Of a DNA stretch of 64,000 nucleotides, positions 58,482 to 64,000 are shown in pieces. Position numbers and translations under genes: made by a program. The first letter of the stretch is position 1. Each line of letters starts with the position of its first letter. Origin of the DNA: CAIVAT01 sp037128705 (GTDB lineage: Bacteria; Bacteroidota; Bacteroidia; Bacteroidales; FEN-979); contig JBAXVX010000016.1 in the NCBI GenBank assembly GCA_037128705.1, positions 27,540 through 91,539 on the forward strand, written 5' to 3'. Under the pieces are notes generated by a model. It made no database searches. It was not told where the DNA came from and saw only the letters and a program-made list of their open reading frames with translations.

Positions 58482-59060
58482 TTATTCGACGTGAAAATGG
58501 ATGCAAAGCTCTTTCGTGGGAGAAAAATTGTATTTCCGCCACGTTTCCTTAATCTTTCCATCCTCGGTTGAAATATTGTCGGGTTTATAGGAGGTGGAAT
58601 CAATCCTGATCGACGGGCTCTCGACAAGGAGTGTATAATTTCCCTCTGCAAGCGGTTTATTCCAGTATTTTATCTTCGTAATGATATAGCCCGCCCGTTT
58701 TCCGTCGTGGTTCTGGATGTAGGATACCCTGATCTTCTTTTGTTCCTGAGCGTTGACGGTAACCTGTATCAGCGCCCCGGCAATGTTTTTCCGGATGGGT
58801 TTGATGCAGGTGTTTGTCGTGCAGTCAAGGATTGTGAGGCTGTCATTGGCATAATCCGATCCATCGCAGGCAAACGGAATATGCATGGTCTGGGAGATGG
58901 TTTTATTTGTGGGGTTTTTGAACCACAACTCAGCAGTAACCTCCAGGTGAGTTATCCCCAGTTTAAACTCTGCTTTTTCCCTGACGAAATCAAGTTGTTG
59001 TGCCGTTGCCTGAAATGCGTTAAATCCGATCAGCAACAGGAAAATAGAAAACCTTTTCAT
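58482..59060 (-). CDS. Secreted protein of unknown function
   Basis: 192 residues. Signal peptide about 1-20 (MKRFSIFLLLIGFNAFQATA). The mature part looks like an all-beta sandwich: LEVTAELWFKNPTNKTISQTMHI, a two-cysteine segment DCTTNTCIKPI and VTVNAQEQKKIRVSYI. I do not recognise the family. It lies after the M2/M3-like peptidase gene on the same strand (63-base gap). A TATCTTTC near-match to the -7 box lies in that gap. Confidence 0.65.
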   Translation of the reverse strand: MKRFSIFLLLIGFNAFQATAQQLDFVREKAEFKLGITHLEVTAELWFKNPTNKTISQTMHIPFACDGSDYANDSLTILDCTTNTCIKPIRKNIAGALIQVTVNAQEQKKIRVSYIQNHDGKRAGYIITKIKYWNKPLAEGNYTLLVESPSIRIDSTSYKPDNISTEDGKIKETWRKYNFSPTKELCIHFHVE

Positions 59061-59123
59061 GTACCAGGATTTTATGTCAACTTCGAAAGATACAACAAAA
59101 ATCCTGATATTCCAAGTGAATGG

Positions 59124-61178
59124 TTATTTGAGCACCTTCAGTGCGCTTTCTGTGGCATCCTGCAGCGGTTTGATACTGATTTCGCTGCCAACGGCATTTT
59201 TCATCCAGAGTTGCGGAATCAGGCGTCCGGCCGAATAGATCCGGATGGCTTCGTCTGCAAAGTTTTTCCCCTTCAGGAACTGGTTCAGCTGGAATTCAAT
59301 GAGATGCCCCACCGGGTAATTCGACAGGTAGAGCGGGTTGTCAATCATGTGCGAATAGATGGCCAGGATGGGTGTGTCTTTGATGCCAAAAACCGGCGCA
59401 TAATACTGGTTCCAAACCTCGATGGCCGTTTTTATCACGGTCTCTTTCAGCTGCTCTTTTGTTGCATTGGGATTTTCGTACAGCCATTTCCAGACCTTCA
59501 TATCCAGCAGGGAGACGCCCATGATTTCGTAGCTCATCCAGAAATTATCCATGGCAGCGAGGGGATCCTTCAGGGGATCGGTATCTTTTATTCCGAGTAA
59601 TTCAAGATCATGTTTCTGGAAGTTAAAGGCAAAAGCTTCGGTGAAGGCTGTGTTGGGAACGCCCTGCATCATGTAGTTGTCGACCATGTATAGTGAAATC
59701 GTTTGTTCCACATTGTGACCAAGTTCGTGGATGGCAATGTTATACCCTTTGTAGTCCATTCCCTCTTTGCCGATTCTGGTGCGGAGGTGGGCCTTGTCGC
59801 CCTTCATCTGTGCTCCCCATGCATGACCGCTTCCCCGTGCCGGATCAACGGTAATGTGCGATGCGATCTCCCTGGCTTTGTCGGGTTTGAACCCCAGTTT
59901 GATCAGGATGTTGGGAATATCGGCTTCAAAGGCCTGGGTGTTGGGATATTTTGCGCGGGTGGTTTTGTCAAGCAACTCCATATTCATGTTGCTGCGTGGT
60001 TTAAAACCATCATACCAGATGTCGAATGGCTGCAGCGGTCTTCCCAGTCTTTTGGTAATCTGTTCTCCGACCTGTTTCACCTGGACAGAGGAGCAAAAAT
60101 CGGTAAAGAGTTTCTCCACCTGTTCCTGCGGTATCTCCATCCCGCCGTCGAAGGCACGCATGATGTAGGTCGGGTACATTGGCGTGTAGGGATCCATGAG
60201 TTTATTTTTATTGAAGAGGTTCAGCAGGGTTGCATATCTGGTATCGGGTTCCGGGGTGTTGGCCACCTCTTTGCCATCTTTGAAAACCTTGTTGGAAAAT
60301 GGATTCCATTGAAATGACGGGTTGTTGATCACGCTGTCGGGGATATCCTGGCTGATGATCCTGAGCATGACCTGGTAAATCATTTTTTGTTTCAACAGCC
60401 CTTCATCGCCTTTGTTGTAGTTTGCTTTCAGTTCATCGCGAAGGTTCCAGTGCGATAGCAGTTTCATCTCTTTGGCAAAATGAGTCTTTCCCTGGTCATC
60501 GAGCAGGTTCCCGACATAAATGTTATATCCGGAGATGTAATTGTCGGCGGCTGTCAGCGCCTCTGCGATCTTTACATTCACCTCGGCCGGCACGCGGGCG
60601 GTGAACATGTCGCCCATGCGTACACAGGCCCATTCTTCGCGGCTCCATTTCGGTCCGAGTTCTTCTTTCTCCTTCAGGGAGTAAAAGGGGAAATTGAGGG
60701 CCGTTACAAAGGCGAGTTTGTTGTTGAAAAAGTCATCGTTAAAATGAGCGCCCGGTTCATAGGCGCCGAATATTTCATCCACATCGAGCATCTCACCTAT
60801 ATCGAGGTGCATGCCCCGTTTGAGATCAAGGCTGATCATGTTGAAATGACCAAACATGGACTCCCAGTTGGCCGACATCCGTTTGAACAGGATCTCGAGT
60901 TTCGCCGGATCGCTGACGAAGTACTTCAGGCAGAATGCCTCAAATTCTTTTTCTGTGCCGTCTTGTGAAGTCCAGAGGGCCGCGCATTGGTTTACACCCT
61001 TTTCAAAACGGGTCTTACCGGTCTCGCCAAACTGTTTTGTCAGTTTGATCAGCAGGGAATCAACGGTATTTTGCTTGATAAACTGCACGGAGCCTTGCTG
61101 AGCGCTCTTTTCTTTCATGGTGCACTGGGTCAGGACGATTGCCAGTGGCAGCAACATCAGGAGGAATAATTTTTTCAT
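59124..61178 (-). CDS. Gluzincin metallopeptidase lipoprotein (M2/M3-like)
   Basis: 684 residues. Lipoprotein signal with lipobox VLTQC (Cys19). A long helical protein with the zinc motif IHELGHNVEQ (HExxH) and, 24 residues on, GVPNTAFTEAFAF, whose Glu is the expected third ligand; the spacing and the Pro-Asn-x-x-Phe-x-Glu-Ala pattern recall ACE-type M2 and M3 oligopeptidases. Also GSGHAWG and an N-terminal peptidase-like helical lid. It probably degrades oligopeptides in the periplasm. Family assignment below the MA(E) clan is tentative. A TACATTTG promoter box precedes it. Confidence 0.78.
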   Translation of the reverse strand: MKKLFLLMLLPLAIVLTQCTMKEKSAQQGSVQFIKQNTVDSLLIKLTKQFGETGKTRFEKGVNQCAALWTSQDGTEKEFEAFCLKYFVSDPAKLEILFKRMSANWESMFGHFNMISLDLKRGMHLDIGEMLDVDEIFGAYEPGAHFNDDFFNNKLAFVTALNFPFYSLKEKEELGPKWSREEWACVRMGDMFTARVPAEVNVKIAEALTAADNYISGYNIYVGNLLDDQGKTHFAKEMKLLSHWNLRDELKANYNKGDEGLLKQKMIYQVMLRIISQDIPDSVINNPSFQWNPFSNKVFKDGKEVANTPEPDTRYATLLNLFNKNKLMDPYTPMYPTYIMRAFDGGMEIPQEQVEKLFTDFCSSVQVKQVGEQITKRLGRPLQPFDIWYDGFKPRSNMNMELLDKTTRAKYPNTQAFEADIPNILIKLGFKPDKAREIASHITVDPARGSGHAWGAQMKGDKAHLRTRIGKEGMDYKGYNIAIHELGHNVEQTISLYMVDNYMMQGVPNTAFTEAFAFNFQKHDLELLGIKDTDPLKDPLAAMDNFWMSYEIMGVSLLDMKVWKWLYENPNATKEQLKETVIKTAIEVWNQYYAPVFGIKDTPILAIYSHMIDNPLYLSNYPVGHLIEFQLNQFLKGKNFADEAIRIYSAGRLIPQLWMKNAVGSEISIKPLQDATESALKVLK

Positions 61179-61203
61179 GGGAATTGATTTGTGAAAGTTT
61201 AAA

Positions 61204-61211
61204 CAAATGTA
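61204..61211 (-). promoter_or_regulatory. Candidate -7 promoter element (TACATTTG) of the metallopeptidase gene
   Basis: TAnnTTTG match on the minus strand, 25 bases before the ATG. Confidence 0.55.
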
Positions 61212-61278
61212 AAAAAAAAGAAGCAGAGAAGAGGCAAAATAGCAAGCCTCCGGACTAAGAAAAATTCAAAGATTTGCA

Positions 61279-61286
61279 TAATTTTG
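61279..61286 (+). promoter_or_regulatory. Candidate -7 promoter element (TAATTTTG) of ftcD
   Basis: TAnnTTTG match 72 bases before the ftcD ATG, leaving a leader of about 65 bases with two GCCTCCGG-like boxes around it (61245 and 61304). Confidence 0.5.
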
Positions 61287-61358
61287 CGAAAAAAACCAGA
61301 GGGCCTCCGGTACAAATATTATTGAGCTGTCGTCCTCCTACCTATCCTGCCATATATT

Positions 61359-63044
61359 ATGAAGCAACTCATCGAATGTGTTCCCAATTTTTCAGAAGGT
61401 CGCGACATGGGCGTGATCAGGATCATTACCGACGAAATTGAAAAAGTGGAGGGTGTCCGGCTGCTGGATGTCGATCCTGGTGCAGCCACCAACCGTACCG
61501 TAGTGACCTTTGTCGGAACGCCCGATGAGGTGATTGAAGCTGCTTTCAGGGCGATTAAAAAAGCATCGGAGGTGATTGATATGAGCAGGCATCACGGAGA
61601 GCATCCGCGTTTTGGCGGAACGGATGTTTGCCCGCTGGTGCCGATTTCGAACATCAGCATGGAAGAGGCGGCCCGGTACGCCCATAAACTGGCAGAGCGC
61701 GTCGGCAGGGAACTGGAGATACCGGTTTACTGTTACGAAAGCGCCTCGCTTTCGCCGGAGCGCCGCAACCTGGCCAATTGCCGGTCGGGCGAATACGAAG
61801 GACTTCCTAAAAAGCTGGAAGATCCGCACTGGAAGCCCGATTTCGGACCTGCCAAGTTCAATCCGCGCACCGGGGCCCTGGCCATAGGGGCCCGCGATTT
61901 CCTGGTCGCCTACAACATAAACCTGAATACAACCTCCACGCGCCGCGCCAATGCGGTTGCCTTTGATATCCGCGAGAAGGGGAGACCTGTTCGCGAAGGA
62001 AATCCCATCACCGGAAAAATTCAAAAAGATGCGAACGGGAAGGAGGTCTGGATTCCCGGAGCCCTAAAAGCATGCAAAGCCATCGGCTGGTTCATCGAGG
62101 AATACGGAATTGCCCAGGTATCCATCAACCTGACCAATATCAGCATTACCTCCGTACATGAGGCATTTGAAGTGTCGTGCCAGAAGGCACAGGAACGGGG
62201 AATGCGGGTGTCGGGATCGGAGCTGGTTGGGCTCATTCCCAAGAAGGCCATGATCGACGCGGGGAAATACTTCCTGCGTAAACAACAGCGGTCGGTGGGA
62301 ATTTCGGATGAGGAGATCATCAGGATCGCCATCAAATCACTTGGACTGGATGACCTGAAGCCATTCAACCCGAGAGAGAAGATCATTGAGTATTTGCTGG
62401 AGGATCCGAAGGATAAAAAACTGGTCAGCATGACAGCCGAAGGATTTGCAAATGAAACGGCGTCAGAATCACCTGCACCGGGCGGCGGATCGGTTTCAGC
62501 CTACATCGCCGCGCTGGGCGTTTCGCTGGGAACCATGGTCGCCAACCTTTCATCGCATAAAGCCGGATGGGATGAACGCTGGGATGAATTTTCCGTTTGG
62601 GCGGAGAGGGGGCAGCGTTTGAAAGATGAGCTGCTGTTCCTGGTCGACGAGGATACCCGTGCATTTAACAGGATCATGGATGCCTTCAGCCTGCCAAAAG
62701 GAACTGATACTGAGAAGTCACTCCGTTCGGAGTCCATCCAGGCAGCCACCCGTTACGCCATTGAGGTGCCCTTCCGCACCATGCAGAAAGCGTTTGAATC
62801 GTTCGAAATCATCCGGGCCATGGTCGAGTCTGGAAATCCGAATTCGGTGACCGATGCCGGAGTTGGCGCACTGTGCATGCGTTCGGCGGTGATCGGGGCC
62901 TACCTGAATGTAAAGGTGAACGGGGCCGGGTTTAAGGATAAAGTTTTTCTGGAGGCAATCATGACAGAGGCCGATGAACTGGTACAAAAAGCAAAAACCG
63001 CCGAAGATCTAATCCTTTCCGAGGTCCATGCGAAATTGACCTGA
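61359..63044 (+). CDS. ftcD: Bifunctional glutamate formimidoyltransferase / formimidoyl-THF cyclodeaminase
   Basis: 561 residues. The formiminotransferase domain (about 1-300) starts CVPNFSEGRD and contains the folate/catalytic loop RHHGEHPRFGGTDVCPLVP. The cyclodeaminase domain (about 355-561) starts ESPAPGGGSVSAYIAALG and is all helical. The enzyme passes the formimino group of N-formimino-glutamate to THF and then releases ammonia, giving 5,10-methenyl-THF: the last steps of the glutamate-yielding histidine pathway fed by HutI. The bifunctional form resembles the vertebrate FTCD. hutH and hutU are not in the window. Confidence 0.95.
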   Translation: MKQLIECVPNFSEGRDMGVIRIITDEIEKVEGVRLLDVDPGAATNRTVVTFVGTPDEVIEAAFRAIKKASEVIDMSRHHGEHPRFGGTDVCPLVPISNISMEEAARYAHKLAERVGRELEIPVYCYESASLSPERRNLANCRSGEYEGLPKKLEDPHWKPDFGPAKFNPRTGALAIGARDFLVAYNINLNTTSTRRANAVAFDIREKGRPVREGNPITGKIQKDANGKEVWIPGALKACKAIGWFIEEYGIAQVSINLTNISITSVHEAFEVSCQKAQERGMRVSGSELVGLIPKKAMIDAGKYFLRKQQRSVGISDEEIIRIAIKSLGLDDLKPFNPREKIIEYLLEDPKDKKLVSMTAEGFANETASESPAPGGGSVSAYIAALGVSLGTMVANLSSHKAGWDERWDEFSVWAERGQRLKDELLFLVDEDTRAFNRIMDAFSLPKGTDTEKSLRSESIQAATRYAIEVPFRTMQKAFESFEIIRAMVESGNPNSVTDAGVGALCMRSAVIGAYLNVKVNGAGFKDKVFLEAIMTEADELVQKAKTAEDLILSEVHAKLT

Positions 63045-63953
63045 TCTGTCCTCCTCCAGCCATTCAACAAAATTTCCCGGATGAATGGTATTGAATGTTG
63101 CCTCAGAATAGGTATTTGAAAATGTTTTGGGAAAATGTTCTTTGCTGTCTGATTTCCACTTGAATTCATAAGCTGCCAGTCGGCCATCATGCTCTTCAAG
63201 ATAATCTATCTCCTGTTGTTGTGTTGTACGCCAGAAATAGCAATTTCCGTAAAAATCCCGATAATGCAGTGCTTTCCGTCTTTCACTCATAAGGAAATTT
63301 TCCCACAGCGCGCCGGTATCAGTCCGCATGCCTGGTGCCGCATAATTTGAAATAAGGGCATTTCTGATCCCGTTATCTAAAAAGTATATTTTTCTGCTTT
63401 TACGCAATTCCGTTCGTAAATTTCTGCTAAATGCTGGTAATTCGAAGATTACATAGGCTTTTTCAAGCAGATCGATGTACCTTTCAACGGTCTCTTTATC
63501 GGCTCCGATTTGTCTTGAAAGTTCATTATACGATACTTCATTCCCCAGTTGCAGGGCCAGCGACTTTAATAATTTTATCAGCAGGGAAGGTTTTTTGATT
63601 TTTTCATATGCGAAGAGGTCTTTGTATAAATAGCTGTCAGATAACAATCCTAGGTGACGGCGTTCTTCTCCGGGATGGTTTATCACTTCGGGGTAATAAC
63701 CAAAAACCATACGATGACTCAGCATTCTCTTTTCTTCGGCTTTTCCTGACCAACCAGCCATCTCTGAAAAAGATAGCGGAAAAAGAAAATGTTCATACTT
63801 TCTACCAGTGAGGGGCTCCTGAATACTTTCTGCTAAATTAAACGCGGATGATCCTGTGGCAATGACCTGTACGTCCGCAATATTGTCTGTGATGAGTTTC
63901 AGGGTTAGGCCGATATTATGGATGCGCTGTGCCTCATCAATTATAAATGTGAA
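63009..63953 (-). pseudogene. AAA (AAA_14)/DUF4143 ATPase, N-terminally truncated
   Basis: An open frame of 315 codons from 63953, closed upstream by TGA at 63954-63956. It begins inside the ATPase domain with the Walker B FTFIIDEAQRIHN, then VIATGSSAFNLAESIQEPL (sensor 1) and FPLSFSEM; the DUF4143 C-terminal part follows (YNELSRQIGADKETVERYIDLLEKAYVIF and ENFLMSERRK). The Walker A part is missing, and none of the three frames of the remaining 44 bases continues it. Only from ATG 63761 could a protein start, without the ATPase core. The end overlaps ftcD by 36 bases. Such genes are often linked to toxin-antitoxin-like or mobile functions. Confidence 0.75.
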
Positions 63954-64000
63954 TCAAGGGTTAAAACAGTAAAAATTGCGACAGATATAAACAATTGATT

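Noticed and set aside
58707..59600. 297-codon open frame on the plus strand over two minus-strand genes
   Set aside because: Spans the signal peptide of one gene and the C-terminus of another in antisense; no start signal, no domain.

Overview
The window reads as chromosomal DNA of an uncultured member of the Bacteroidota, most likely class Bacteroidia. Evidence seen directly: many genes are preceded by the Bacteroidota -7 promoter element TAnnTTTG and lack clear Shine-Dalgarno sequences; one secreted peptidase ends in a type IX secretion sorting domain; and several families typical of the phylum occur (bTHX with an extended tail, DUF4293 beside rho, DUF1573, WbqC, a PqqD-like orphan, fused FeoAB, Rho with a long disordered N-terminal insert). 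I found no rRNA, tRNA, CRISPR array, prophage or intact insertion sequence. The only mobile-element traces are a free-standing IS1595-type zinc-ribbon protein and a broken AAA/DUF4143 ATPase gene at the right edge.

Layout. 1-7 kb: a GH16 glycanase running off the left edge, PepD dipeptidase, a PqqD-like protein, an OPT transporter, RsmG, ribosomal protein bTHX and TrmH, all on the minus strand. 7-14 kb: a TPR membrane protein, Fmt, HU, an M28 peptidase secreted by T9SS, a small membrane protein, a 3-methyladenine DNA glycosylase and a methyltransferase. 14-21 kb: an esterase, RecQ, a four-helix-bundle protein and a citrate lyase locus (CitF plus a CitD-CitE fusion). 21-30 kb: an exonuclease, an LtaS/sulfatase-fold transferase, a lipid kinase, an MscS channel, ArgF, FtsE and a GT-C type membrane protein. 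30-38 kb: RlmB, RmuC, two phosphoesterases, DUF4293, Rho and Mpl. 38-45 kb: an apparent operon of CysH, an ODP-like MBL protein and a hybrid histidine kinase; then a LolE-like permease, the muramidase NamZ and an aminotransferase. 45-54 kb: DUF1573, a FakA-FakB fusion, DUF1295, an ADP-forming acyl-CoA synthetase, NlpC/P60, a FeoB-associated protein and FeoAB. 54-64 kb: WbqC, two thioredoxins, HutI, an M2/M3-like metallopeptidase and bifunctional FTCD (the last two steps of histidine degradation, 3 kb apart).

The strongest unexplained signal is a family of short tandem repeats with a strict 7-bp period. About twenty arrays of 4 to 18 units lie at gene boundaries. Unit variants (for example ATCGTAA, TTAGCCA, GTGACGC, ATGACGA, TTGGTAA) replace one another without breaking the 7-bp phase, so all appear to be one system. 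Many arrays start at or inside a stop codon, so the last residues of several proteins are repeat-encoded. Two arrays sit in frame inside conserved enzymes (the CitE part of citrate lyase, and HutI). A minority of arrays use an 8-bp period instead. I know of heptameric short tandem repeats in cyanobacteria, but not of a described equivalent here.
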